In this document: in pieces, positions 24,856 through 33,047 of the stretch
Numbering within the stretch: the first letter of the stretch is position 1
Layout of the letters: each line of letters begins with the position of its first letter
Origin: DATKDU01 sp035512595
Lineage (GTDB): Bacteria > Planctomycetota > Planctomycetia > Pirellulales > Pirellulaceae
Length of the DNA stretch: 43,857 nt
Assembly (NCBI GenBank): GCA_035512595.1
Contig: DATKDU010000254.1
Span: forward strand, 1-43,857
Reading direction: 5' to 3'
The notes under the pieces: model-generated
Seen by the model: only the letters and a program-made list of their open reading frames with translations
Databases searched by the model: none
What the model was told of the DNA's origin: nothing
Position numbers and translations under genes: made by a program

Positions 24856-25956
24856 CTACGCCAGGATCTTCTCCGCCACGACGCCATGCACGTCAGTCAG
24901 GCGGAAGTCGCGGCCGCTGTAGCGGAAGGTGAGCCGCGTGTGATCGAGGCCGAGCAGATGCAGGATCGTGGCGTGCAGGTCGTGGATGTGCATCTTGTCC
25001 ACTTCGGCCTTGATCCCGTGCTCGTCGGTCTCGCCGTAGCGCAATCCGCCCTTCACCCCGCCGCCGGCCAGCCACATGGAGAAGCCGGCCGCGTTGTGAT
25101 CCCGGCCGTCGGGATTCTGGGCGTGCGGCGTGCGGCCGAACTCGCCGCCCCAGACGACGAGCGTGTCCTTGAGCATGTCCCGCTGCTTGAGGTCGGCCAG
25201 CAGGGCCGCCATCGGCTGGTCGATCGCCGTGCAGTTGGCGGCCAGCCGATTGCGAAGTTGCTGGTGCTGGTCCCAGCCCGGATGCGACAGCTCGATGAAC
25301 CGCACGCCGGCCTCGGCAAAGCGGCGGGCCAAGAGGCATTGCCGGGCGAAGTTGGCCATCGGTCCCGTGCCGCTGACGCCGTAGGCATCGAGCGTGGCCT
25401 GCGATTCGTCCGAAATGTCCATCACCTGCGGCACGGCGCTTTGCATGCGGAACGCCAGCTCATACGACTCGATGATCCCTTCAAGCTGCGAGTTGACCTT
25501 GTCCTCGGCCAGTCGCTCGCGGTTGAGCGTTTGCACCAGATCCAATTGCCGACGCTGCTGGTCGCGCGTGACCCCGGCGGCATTGATGTTCGGAATCGAT
25601 GTCCGGGCGAGCGGCTGTCCTTCGCCGCCGATGGGGGTCCCCTGAAAGGCGGCGGGGAGAAATGCACTGCCGTAGTTCTGCGCTCCGCCGATGCGGGCGA
25701 TCGGATTGAGGGTGATGAAGCCGGGGAGTTCTTGGTTTTCCGACCCGAGGCCGTAGAGGACCCAGGCCCCGATGCTGGGGCGGACGAACTGAAAGCTGCC
25801 GGTGTGAATCTGCACGGAAGCCTGCGGATGGTTCGGCAGGTCGGTGTGTTGATCGGCCAAGACTTGCAGCGTTCCCGCGGCATCCGCGGGGCTCCAATTG
25901 CTCGGCCAGGGCTGTGGGTTGCCGTTCCTGGGACTGTTGATGCCGTCGCGGCGCAT
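24856..25956 (-). CDS. DUF1501 family protein, 5'-truncated
   Basis: 366 residues from ATG at 25956. It aligns with the DUF1501 family only from about the RPSIGAWVLYGLGSENQELPGF segment onward, continuing through AGVRFIELSHPGWDQHQQL, VVWGGEFGRTPHAQN, GRDHNAAGFSMW and the C-terminal LTFRYSGRDFRLTDVHG. The first 110-130 residues, including the twin-arginine leader and the DGGPS-DTFDPK hallmark, are absent. An in-frame TGA lies 21 bp upstream of the ATG and the ArsR operator begins 31 bp upstream of it, so no room is left for the missing part. It is probably a decayed gene that lost its front when the sulfur operon came to lie beside it. Confidence 0.85.
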   Translation of the reverse strand: MRRDGINSPRNGNPQPWPSNWSPADAAGTLQVLADQHTDLPNHPQASVQIHTGSFQFVRPSIGAWVLYGLGSENQELPGFITLNPIARIGGAQNYGSAFLPAAFQGTPIGGEGQPLARTSIPNINAAGVTRDQQRRQLDLVQTLNRERLAEDKVNSQLEGIIESYELAFRMQSAVPQVMDISDESQATLDAYGVSGTGPMANFARQCLLARRFAEAGVRFIELSHPGWDQHQQLRNRLAANCTAIDQPMAALLADLKQRDMLKDTLVVWGGEFGRTPHAQNPDGRDHNAAGFSMWLAGGGVKGGLRYGETDEHGIKAEVDKMHIHDLHATILHLLGLDHTRLTFRYSGRDFRLTDVHGVVAEKILA

Positions 25957-25986
25957 GCGGCGCGACGCCAGATTTCATGGATTGAC

Positions 25987-26006
25987 ATATCGCAACATTA
26001 CGATAT
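25987..26006. promoter_or_regulatory. Palindromic operator for the ArsR-family regulator
   Basis: ATATCGCAACATTACGATAT, a perfect 6-bp inverted repeat around an 8-bp centre, is located 82 bp before the regulator start. The size and AT-rich arms fit ArsR/SmtB family operators, and autoregulation is the usual arrangement. The assignment is inferred from position and symmetry. Confidence 0.6.
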
Positions 26007-26088
26007 ATTAAGTAAGAGCGGTGAGCGGAATCCGACCGGCAGTTTGCACGCCGTGTGACAGATCCGCACATCGACGGAGAAAGTGCCT

Positions 26089-26400
26089 ATGGCCGCCAAA
26101 CGCAAGCTGCTTTCGATGACTGCCCTGTCGCAGGCCGCGGAATGCCTCAAGACCCTGGCCCATCCGCACCGGCTGCGAATGGTCCAAATGTTGCTCCAGG
26201 GTAAGTACGCGGTTGGGGCACTCGCCGAAGCCTGCGAGATCCCCAGCCACATGGCCTCGGAGCACCTGCGGCTTATGCAGCGGTGCGGGTTCTTGACCAG
26301 CCAGCGCGACGGCCGGCAGGTCTACTACCAGATTGCCGAGACCCACTTGGCGGACATCATGGGGTGCGTCGAGGCCCGGTTCGGCAAGGGAGCGGCCTGA
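26089..26400 (+). CDS. ArsR-family regulator, probable persulfide sensor
   Basis: 103 residues from ATG at 26089, which has GGAG 9 nt upstream; a GTG at 26083 is too close to it. The winged-helix pattern is clear: ECLKTLAHPHRLRMVQML (19-36), the recognition region IPSHMASEHLRLM (51-63) and the wing SQRDGRQVYYQI (71-82). Four cysteines (19, 49, 66, 93) are present. In the BigR/SqrR/YgaV branch a pair of cysteines in the N-terminal and C-terminal helices forms a polysulfide link on exposure to persulfides; Cys19 and Cys93 are candidates here. The genes that follow are all sulfur genes, supporting that role. It probably represses its own operon. Confidence 0.85.
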   Translation: MAAKRKLLSMTALSQAAECLKTLAHPHRLRMVQMLLQGKYAVGALAEACEIPSHMASEHLRLMQRCGFLTSQRDGRQVYYQIAETHLADIMGCVEARFGKGAA

Positions 26401-26424
26401 GACGAGTTCTTTTTTGGCTAATAG

Positions 26425-26452
26425 ATCGTAAAGTCACGACATTTCAACATAT
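26425..26452 (+). promoter_or_regulatory. Possible second operator or half-sites
   Basis: The ArsR-rhodanese gap contains ATCGTAA (26425-26431) and CAACATAT (26445-26452), resembling the halves of the 25987-26006 operator but without its perfect symmetry. They lie directly before the AGGAGA ribosome site of the rhodanese gene. Confidence 0.3.
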
Positions 26453-26466
26453 CAGGAGACGAAACC

Positions 26467-27063
26467 ATGTCCATTGCCACCGTCAGTCCCCAGGAAGTTG
26501 GCACCTTGCTCAAACAGGGGGAGCCGATCGATCTGATCGACGTCCGTACTCCCGCCGAGTTCCGCGAGATTCACGCCACGATTGCCCGCAACATGCCCCT
26601 GGACCGGCTCGATGCCCAGGCCATTGCCGCCGGCCGCAACGGCTCGGCCGACAAGCCGCTGTACGTCATCTGCCGTAGCGGGAACCGGGCCGATCAGGCC
26701 TGTCAGCAGCTCGAGAAGAGCGGGCTGAATGTCGTCAACGTCGAAGGCGGTACGCTCGCCTGGGAGCAGGCTGGCCTGCCGGTCGTCCGCGGAAAGAAGA
26801 CGATCTCGCTCGAACGCCAGGTGCGAATTGCCGCCGGCTCGCTGGTGGTACTCGGCGTCGCGCTGGGTTGGTTCGTCCACCCGGCGTTCTTCCTGCTCTC
26901 GGCATTCGTCGGCGGCGGGCTGGTTTTCGCCGGCATCACCGACACCTGCGGCATGGGAATGCTGTTGGCGCGAATGCCGTGGAATCACGTGAAAGACGAA
27001 ACCTCGCCGCAGTCCAGCAAGCCAGCCGCGCCGTCCAGCGGCCGGGCGTGCTGCGGCAAGTAG
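26467..27063 (+). CDS. Membrane-bound rhodanese (YgaP-like)
   Basis: 198 residues. The rhodanese domain (about 5-107) includes IDLIDVRTPAEFREIH and the active-site loop CRSGNRA with Cys69 as the sulfane-sulfur carrier. A DUF2892-type membrane module follows with two helices (121-137 and 140-157) and the family tail TDTCGMGMLLARMPWN. The C-terminal extension ends in CCGK, two cysteines that could pass or bind sulfur. It transfers sulfane sulfur between thiosulfate or persulfides and acceptors at the membrane. The stop codon TAG is the first triplet of a REP pair. A strong AGGAGA site precedes the ATG. Confidence 0.92.
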   Translation: MSIATVSPQEVGTLLKQGEPIDLIDVRTPAEFREIHATIARNMPLDRLDAQAIAAGRNGSADKPLYVICRSGNRADQACQQLEKSGLNVVNVEGGTLAWEQAGLPVVRGKKTISLERQVRIAAGSLVVLGVALGWFVHPAFFLLSAFVGGGLVFAGITDTCGMGMLLARMPWNHVKDETSPQSSKPAAPSSGRACCGK

Positions 27064-27142
27064 GTCCCGCCTGCCGGGCGGGACCTTGTCAGTCCGCCCC
27101 ACATCCCGTCACGCACAGGTCCCGCCCGGCAGGCGGGACCTA
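27061..27142. repeat. REP pair (perfect inverted 26-bp arms) starting at a stop codon
   Basis: Left arm 27061-27086 and right arm 27117-27142 are perfect reverse complements and nearly identical to the pair at 12434-12545. The first triplet is the TAG stop of the rhodanese gene. It lies inside an operon, 14 bp before the next start. Confidence 0.93.
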
Positions 27143-27156
27143 CAAGGAACCAAGTC

Positions 27157-28575
27157 ATGATCCTGAAACAGTATTACCTCGCCTGCCTCGCTCACGCGTC
27201 GTATCTGATTGCCGACGAGAAGACCAAAGAGGCGGTCATCGTCGATCCGCAGCGGGACATCGATCAGTATCTCAGCGATGCGCAGGCGCAGGGCCTGACG
27301 ATCAAGCACGTCTTCTTGACCCACTTTCACGCCGACTTCCTGGCGGGGCACATCGAGCTTCGCAACCGGACCGGCGCGAAGATCCATCTCGGCCGGCGAG
27401 CCCAGGCGGAGTACGACTTTGTCCAGGCGAAGGAAGGAGACGTGATCGAATTCGGCGAAGTGAAGCTGAAAATCCTCGAGACGCCGGGGCACACGCCCGA
27501 GGGAATTTCGATTCTGGTCTACGACCTGGCCAAGAGCAAAGACAAGCCGCATGCGGTGCTGACCGGCGATACGCTGTTCATTGGCGACGTCGGCCGGCCC
27601 GACCTGCTTGCCTCGCTCGGTGTCACTGCCGACGAGCTGGCCGACATGCTCTACGACTCGGTGACGAACAAGCTGGCAAAGCTGCCGGATGAAACGCTCG
27701 TCTATCCGGCCCACGGGGCCGGCTCGATGTGCGGCAAGAACCTCTCCAAGGAAACGGTCTCCACCATCGGCGAGCAGAAGAAGTTCAACTACGCACTCCA
27801 GCCGATGAGCCGCGAGCAATTCAAGGCGATCGTTACCGAGGAGCAGCCCGAAGCGCCGCAATACTTCGCCTACGACGCCGTCCGCAACCGCCAGGAGCGG
27901 CCGGCACTCGAAGAATCGATGACCAAGGCGCTCAGGGCCTTGCCGCTCGACGAAGTGCTGCGCATGAAGAATCAAGGAGCGCAGCTTCTGGACGTCCGCG
28001 AGGGGATGGAGTTCGAGGGAGCGCACCTGGCCGGCTCGCTGAACATCGCCCTGCTAGGTAAGTACGCCACGTGGTGCGGGACGATGCTCGACCGCGAGGC
28101 GCCGATTGTCGTCATCGCAGAGCCGGGGGGCGAGGACGAGGCGGTAATGCGGCTGGGGCGTATTGGCTTTGACAACGTCGCGGGCTATTTGGCTGGCGGC
28201 ATGGCGGCGCTGGAGAACTATCCGGAGCTGGTGGAAACGACCGACCGGGTCACCGCGCAGGCGCTGGCGCGGCTGCGGGGCGAGGCCGACGCGCCGCTGG
28301 TTCTCGATGTGCGGAGCGAGAAGGAATGGGAGAGCGGCCACATCGCCGGCAGCGTGAACATCCCGCTCAATCACCTTCGCGAGCGGATCGACGAAATGCC
28401 GGCGGATCGGCAGATTGCCGTCCACTGCGAAGGGGGTTATCGCTCGGCGATTGCGGCCAGCGTGCTGGCCCAGGAGGGACGGAAGAAGGTGTTCGACCTC
28501 GTCGGCGGATACAAGGCGTGGGTGGCGTCGAGCCTGCCCACGGAGGCAGCGTCGCCCGTTGCGAGCGGGGCGTAG
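27157..28575 (+). CDS. Persulfide dioxygenase-type metallo-beta-lactamase fused to two rhodanese domains (CstB-like)
   Basis: 472 residues. The N-terminal metallo-beta-lactamase domain (1-245) has THFHADFLAGH (His56, His58, Asp60, His65), GH112 and GD138, the iron-site residues of ETHE1/CstB-type persulfide dioxygenases. Domain two (about 255-355) has rhodanese shape, but the active-loop position reads AEPGGEDEA without cysteine, so it is a pseudo-rhodanese. Domain three (375-462) is an active type, HCEGGYRS with Cys424. The same three-part order is known from Staphylococcus CstB, which oxidises persulfides to thiosulfate. It is cytoplasmic. The ATG of the TauE gene follows its stop codon with no gap. 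Confidence 0.92.
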   Translation: MILKQYYLACLAHASYLIADEKTKEAVIVDPQRDIDQYLSDAQAQGLTIKHVFLTHFHADFLAGHIELRNRTGAKIHLGRRAQAEYDFVQAKEGDVIEFGEVKLKILETPGHTPEGISILVYDLAKSKDKPHAVLTGDTLFIGDVGRPDLLASLGVTADELADMLYDSVTNKLAKLPDETLVYPAHGAGSMCGKNLSKETVSTIGEQKKFNYALQPMSREQFKAIVTEEQPEAPQYFAYDAVRNRQERPALEESMTKALRALPLDEVLRMKNQGAQLLDVREGMEFEGAHLAGSLNIALLGKYATWCGTMLDREAPIVVIAEPGGEDEAVMRLGRIGFDNVAGYLAGGMAALENYPELVETTDRVTAQALARLRGEADAPLVLDVRSEKEWESGHIAGSVNIPLNHLRERIDEMPADRQIAVHCEGGYRSAIAASVLAQEGRKKVFDLVGGYKAWVASSLPTEAASPVASGA

Positions 28576-29391
28576 ATGAACCCTCTCAGTCTGATCTTCG
28601 GCGCCCTGGTGGGATTCTCGCTGGGGCTGACTGGCGGCGGCGGGGCGCTCTTCGCCGTGCCGCTGCTGGTGTATGGGCTGGGAGTGCCCCCGCGAGAGGC
28701 GGTCGGCGTATCGCTGGCGACGGTTGGCGCCATGGCGGCCGTCGGCTTTGTGCAGCGGCTCCGCGCCGGACTGGTCGAATTGCCGACGGGGCTGTTGTTT
28801 GCTGCCGCCGGCATGATTGGCGCCCCAGCCGGCTCGTGGCTGGCGGGAATGATCCCTCCCGCCGTCCTGCTGTCGCTCTTTGGGCTGTTGATGCTGGTGA
28901 TAGCGGCGCGAATGTGGCGCATGGCGAGCGACGGGCCCGAGCGGCTGGCAATCGCCCCGGGGGACGATCACGGTCCGTCGTGCCGCCGCGATCCCAGCGG
29001 AAAGTTGCGACTGACGTCGCGCTGCGCGATGGTCCTGGCCAGCGCAGGTCTGATCACCGGAGTGCTGTCCGGCCTGTTTGGCGTCGGCGGCGGCTTCATC
29101 ATCGTGCCGGCGCTCGTCGCCTTCAGCGGCATGGGAATGCAGCGGGCGATCGGCACGTCGCTTTTGGTCATGGCGCTGGTCAGCGTCGCGGGCACCGGCG
29201 GGTATTTGCTCGGCGGTCAAACCTTGCCGATGGAAGTCGTCGGGCCGTTTATCGGCGGCGGGATCGTGGGGCTCTTCGGCGGCTCGTGGCTGGGGCGGCG
29301 AGTGGCAGGGCCGGTGCTCCAGCGGTTGTTTGCGGCCACGATCGTGTTCGTCGCCGCATTGGTACTGGTCAAGAACCTCACAGGTTATTAG
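28576..29391 (+). CDS. TauE/SafE-family sulfite or sulfur-anion exporter
   Basis: 271 residues with about eight membrane helices in two similar halves. Glycine-rich GFSLGLTGGGGALFAVPLLVYGLG (15-38) and its internal repeat SGLFGVGGGFIIVPALVAFSGMG (about 160-182) are the family signatures. A charged central loop (DGPERLAIAPGDDHGPSCRRD) separates the halves. It probably exports sulfite, thiosulfate or another anion produced by the dioxygenase-rhodanese, as tauE does in the cst operon. It starts immediately after the stop of that gene, so the two are translationally coupled. Confidence 0.92.
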   Translation: MNPLSLIFGALVGFSLGLTGGGGALFAVPLLVYGLGVPPREAVGVSLATVGAMAAVGFVQRLRAGLVELPTGLLFAAAGMIGAPAGSWLAGMIPPAVLLSLFGLLMLVIAARMWRMASDGPERLAIAPGDDHGPSCRRDPSGKLRLTSRCAMVLASAGLITGVLSGLFGVGGGFIIVPALVAFSGMGMQRAIGTSLLVMALVSVAGTGGYLLGGQTLPMEVVGPFIGGGIVGLFGGSWLGRRVAGPVLQRLFAATIVFVAALVLVKNLTGY

Positions 29392-29402
29392 GAGCTATTG
29401 AG

Positions 29403-29948
29403 ATGCGCGCAGTGGCATTGGCAATCATCGCAAGTCTGGCAGCGGCGGCTCAACTGTCAGCCGGCGGCGAAACCTCGGCATTCATCTTCCCCCGAATCGC
29501 CAAATACGGCGGCATTGTCGCGCTTTCCGATGCGGCCGAACAGCCTCAAGCGGGGGCGAAGGTCGTCTTCGACATCACGGCCGCCAGCGGGCCGGAGGAA
29601 ATCTCCAAGGGACTGGAGAGCGTGGCCCGCTACTTGAACCTGCACGCCCAGGCCGGACGTGCGCCGACCGAGGTCAAGCTGGCGCTCGTCCTGCACGGTC
29701 AGGCGACGAAAGTCGCACTCCAGGATGATGCCTATGCTCGCGTCAGCGGCGCCAAAACGAACCCCAATCGCGAGCTGCTGGGAAAACTTAAAGGAGCGGG
29801 GGTGGAGGTCTACGTTTGCGGCCAGTCGCTGGCCCGCAACAAGTACCCGGTGGCGGACGTTGCGCCGGAGGTGACCCTGGCAGTGTCGGCGATGACTGTC
29901 AACGTCAACAAGCAACTGGATGGATACGCGTACCTGGCGATCCACTGA
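29403..29948 (+). CDS. Secreted DsrE-family protein
   Basis: 181 residues from ATG at 29403, 11 bp after the exporter, with an AGGAG site. A signal peptide (1-21, ending near LSAGG) is followed by a DsrE/F fold: KVVFDITA, a helix (ISKGLESVARYLNL), KLALVLHG, and YVCGQSLARNKYP carrying the conserved single cysteine. Relatives bind or relay sulfane sulfur; this one would act in the periplasm, unlike the cytoplasmic TusBCD group. It ends the operon. No terminator is visible behind it, and 29949-30428 has no gene. Confidence 0.88.
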   Translation: MRAVALAIIASLAAAAQLSAGGETSAFIFPRIAKYGGIVALSDAAEQPQAGAKVVFDITAASGPEEISKGLESVARYLNLHAQAGRAPTEVKLALVLHGQATKVALQDDAYARVSGAKTNPNRELLGKLKGAGVEVYVCGQSLARNKYPVADVAPEVTLAVSAMTVNVNKQLDGYAYLAIH

Positions 29949-30070
29949 GACTGCGGCAAGCGACGAGTTTCGAGGGTTGTGCAATGTGCGGCAATCCGCA
30001 GGCCAGCGGGCGGATTACGCGAGTGCCCCCTCGGAAGGAGAGGCGCGTCCAGAAAGTTCAGTAAGCAAAA

Positions 30071-30099
30071 TTGATTCCTGCCAGCAATCGGGGTAAGAT
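30071..30099 (+). promoter_or_regulatory. Candidate promoter with long leader
   Basis: TTGATT (30071-30076), 17-bp spacer, TAAGAT (30094-30099): the best promoter match in the window. It lies about 330 bp before the pentapeptide-repeat gene, so the mRNA would have an unusually long leader (roughly 30107-30428). I recognise no known riboswitch in it. Confidence 0.5.
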
Positions 30100-30428
30100 C
30101 AGAGGGCTTGAGGCGACTAACCCCTGCGGGAGAGCGCACCCTGCTTCATGGAGCGAATCGCGCGTGGCTTGCGGCGGTTAAATAGTTGTGCACTTTCGCG
30201 ACCCCAGGGCCGGTACAGAGTAACGAGACCCGAACAAGACTGGAAAGAGGCAATAACGCGGTCAATTCCAACCGGGATGGATCAACTCGCAGAATTGAGG
30301 CACTAACAGTCGGCGACGAGCGCGCTTCCGGGCGGTGAGCCTGGAAGTTGGAACTGTCGCCAAGGTGCGACCTGAGCAGCGCGAAACGATTCCGCGCCGC
30401 GGGTCATGTGCCAGTGAAGGACGTTGAC

Positions 30429-31073
30429 ATGCCGGGTACGACGATGATCGAGATTCGCCATAAAGATTCGCTCGACGTGCTCCGGCAGGTCGAAGGCGAT
30501 TCCCTCGCCGGTCAGTTCTTTGAAGGGGCCAAGCTGGCAGGGGCCAATTTCGCGAGTCACGATCTGTCGGGCGCCGATTTCCAACGCGCCGATCTGCGCG
30601 ATGCCGACTTTTCCAACGCCCGCCTCGACGGCGCGAACCTGATGGGGGCGCTGATCAAGGGGGCAGTGTTTGACGGCGCGAGCCTCGTGAAGACCGACTT
30701 CACCGATTGCTTTGCCCAGGGAGCCAGCTTTCACGGCTCCAATCTCAAGGGGGCCATTCTGCGGTACGCCAAGTTGGGGGAAACCGATTTCTCTCATTCC
30801 AATTTGACCTCGGTTGACATGAGCATGGCGGAGTTGGCGTGTGACTTCACCCAGGCGAACCTCACCAAGGCCGACCTCCGCGGCTCCAACCTGTCAGGGG
30901 CGGTGTTCGACGGCGCTGTACTGCTCGGCGCCAATCTCTCCGACGCGAAGCTGGCCGGTGCAGACATCCAGGGGGCCAAGCTCGAAGGAGCCCTGATGGG
31001 TCACGGCCGCAAGCTCGGCGCGCAGATGTTCAAGAAGAAAGAACAGCGCCCCTGGTGGCAGTTCTGGGGTTAG
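30429..31073 (+). CDS. Pentapeptide-repeat protein
   Basis: 214 residues from ATG at 30429 with GAAGGA 8 nt upstream; ATG at 30444 is a second possibility. Residues about 30-190 are consecutive A(D/N)LXX pentapeptides (AGANFASHDLSGADFQRADL and onward), which fold into a right-handed quadrilateral beta-helix. The run is interrupted once near the middle by a cysteine-containing turn (DFTDCFAQGASFHG). The C-terminus is basic then aromatic (KKKEQRPWWQFWG), possibly a membrane or partner contact. It has no signal peptide. The family has no common reaction; some members mimic DNA, but this one lacks strong acidity. Confidence 0.9.
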   Translation: MPGTTMIEIRHKDSLDVLRQVEGDSLAGQFFEGAKLAGANFASHDLSGADFQRADLRDADFSNARLDGANLMGALIKGAVFDGASLVKTDFTDCFAQGASFHGSNLKGAILRYAKLGETDFSHSNLTSVDMSMAELACDFTQANLTKADLRGSNLSGAVFDGAVLLGANLSDAKLAGADIQGAKLEGALMGHGRKLGAQMFKKKEQRPWWQFWG

Positions 31074-31132
31074 CTCCCGTTGGCCGGTCTCGTTCCTGGG
31101 ACGGGCCTCATCGTCAAGACTCTGCCGACTTC

Positions 31133-32911
31133 CTACCGCATCACGTCGGCAAATGCCCCCTGCAACTGGGCCGCTGCTTTCTCTCCCTGCTCGCCATCCA
31201 CGATCACATTTACCCGCACCTCGCTGGTGTTGATCAGGTCGATGTTGATCCCCGCGTCGGCCAGCGCCTTGAACATCCGCATTGCCACGCCGGTATGCGT
31301 CCGCAGGCCGACGCCGCTGACCGACAGCTTGGCGATGTTCGGGCTGCTGGTCACCGACTTGCACGCCAGACTCTTGGCAATCTTTTCCGCGGCCGCGACC
31401 GCCTTGCCGACCTGCTCTTGCGGCACCGTGAAGCTCAGCACGGCATGGCCGCCGGCACTCGGGTGGCTCTGCACGATCATGTCCACAAACACGCCCGCAT
31501 TGGCCACGTCCTCGAACACCTTGGCGGCAATTCCCGGCGTATTGGGCACGCCGCTGATCGTCACGCGGGCCTGCGACGGATCGAGCGTGATCTCGTCGAT
31601 CGTCAGCCCTTCCATGGCGATCCCCTTCAGCCGCTCGGCAATCTCCGCCGCGTCGGCCGCTTGGGCGGGATGAGTCGCCGGCGTGGCAACCGGCGGCAGT
31701 TCCTTCTCCAGATCGAACGCCTGATGGACGATCCGCAGGGCCGGCAGCGACTGCTCGCGACTAACGAGCACGCTGATCTTGATCTCGCTGGTCGTGATCA
31801 TCTGAATGTTGATGCCGGCATCGGCCAGGGAGCGGAACATTTTCTGCGCCACACCGGTTTGCTTCGCCATCCCCAGGCCGACGACCGAGACCTTGGCGAC
31901 CCGATCGTCCGACGTGACGCCTTGCGCCTTGACGAGTGCCGCCGCTTCTTTCACCGCTTCGAGGGCTGTTTCGAGTTCCCCTTGCGGTACCGTAAAGGAA
32001 ATATCCGCATGCCCCGACTCGCCGACGTTCTGCACGATCATATCGACCGAGATGTTCCTGGCCGCCACGCGGGAAAAAATCTCCAGGCTCGTGCCCGGTA
32101 CGTCGGGAACGCCCAGGACCGTGATCCGCGCCTCGTCCTTGGTGATCGCCGCGCCGCACACCGGCCTATCCGGCCGCTCCGGCTCGGCGACGATCATCGT
32201 CCCGCTCTGGTCGGTGAAGCTCGACCGCACATGGATCGGCACGTCGAACTTCTTGCCGAACTCGATGCTGCGGCTGTGCATCACGCCCGCGCCGAGGCTG
32301 GCCAGCTCGAGCATCTCGTCGTAGCTGATGCGGCCCACGCGGCGGGCTTCCGGGACGACGCGCGGATCGGTGGTGTAGACGCCGTCCACGTCGGTGTAGA
32401 TTTCGCAAGCGTCGGCCCGCAGCACGGCGGCCAGGGCCACTGCCGTCGTGTCGCTGCCGCCGCGGCCGAGCGTCGTGATGTTGAATTCCTCGTCGATCCC
32501 CTGAAAGCCCGCGGCAATCACGATATTCCCTTCGTCGAGCTGCTTTTTGAGCCGCCCCGTCTCGATGCTGCGGATGCGGGCCTTGCGGAACGAGGCGTCG
32601 GTCTTCACGCCGATCTGCGCCCCCGTCATGCTCACCGACTTGTGCCCCAGCGAGTGAATGGCCATCGCCATCAGGGCGCAGCTCACCTGCTCGCCAGTGG
32701 AGAGGAGCATGTCCATCTCGCGAGCCGGCGGCTTGTCGGTGATCTGCCGGGCCAGATCGATCAGGTCGTCGGTCGTGTCCCCCATGGCGCTGACGACCAT
32801 GACGACCTGGTTCCCCTCCTGCTGGGCGCGGATCGCACGGCGGGCGGCCTTGAGGATCTTTTCTGCGGTGGCGACGGAGGAGCCGCCGAATTTTTGGACG
32901 ATCAGGGGCAT
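31133..32911 (-). CDS. lysC: Aspartate kinase with four ACT domains
   Basis: 592 residues from ATG at 32911, where the family start VQKFGGSSVA follows directly. The amino acid kinase domain (1-255) contains the nucleotide-binding start, STGEQVSCALMAMAIH, GFQGIDEEFNITTLGRGGSDTTA (ATP/Mg site) and DVDGVYTTDPR. Behind it are four ACT domains in two pairs (about 265-410 and 430-590; conserved repeats ITVLGVPDVPGTSLEIF and VTISGVPNTPGIAAKVF), twice the number in most enzymes and as in some cyanobacterial and planctomycete forms. It phosphorylates aspartate for lysine, threonine and methionine synthesis and is probably feedback-controlled through the ACT domains. It has no operon partner here. Confidence 0.96.
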   Translation of the reverse strand: MPLIVQKFGGSSVATAEKILKAARRAIRAQQEGNQVVMVVSAMGDTTDDLIDLARQITDKPPAREMDMLLSTGEQVSCALMAMAIHSLGHKSVSMTGAQIGVKTDASFRKARIRSIETGRLKKQLDEGNIVIAAGFQGIDEEFNITTLGRGGSDTTAVALAAVLRADACEIYTDVDGVYTTDPRVVPEARRVGRISYDEMLELASLGAGVMHSRSIEFGKKFDVPIHVRSSFTDQSGTMIVAEPERPDRPVCGAAITKDEARITVLGVPDVPGTSLEIFSRVAARNISVDMIVQNVGESGHADISFTVPQGELETALEAVKEAAALVKAQGVTSDDRVAKVSVVGLGMAKQTGVAQKMFRSLADAGINIQMITTSEIKISVLVSREQSLPALRIVHQAFDLEKELPPVATPATHPAQAADAAEIAERLKGIAMEGLTIDEITLDPSQARVTISGVPNTPGIAAKVFEDVANAGVFVDMIVQSHPSAGGHAVLSFTVPQEQVGKAVAAAEKIAKSLACKSVTSSPNIAKLSVSGVGLRTHTGVAMRMFKALADAGINIDLINTSEVRVNVIVDGEQGEKAAAQLQGAFADVMR

Positions 32912-33047
32912 TGCGGATTGCGGAGTGCGGATTGCGGAATATGCAGTTGTCGAACCATAAGAGTACCCCGCCGCCGACGCGCGCCCAGGGGCAGCCGTTG
33001 GCTCCCTCTGCTCGCGCGACAGCCGGCCCAATGCCGGCTGGCGCCAA

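Noticed and set aside
28326..29948. 540-codon plus-strand frame that includes the DsrE protein
   Set aside because: The first two thirds overlap the rhodanese and exporter genes in another frame. The real start is the ATG at 29403 with a signal peptide.
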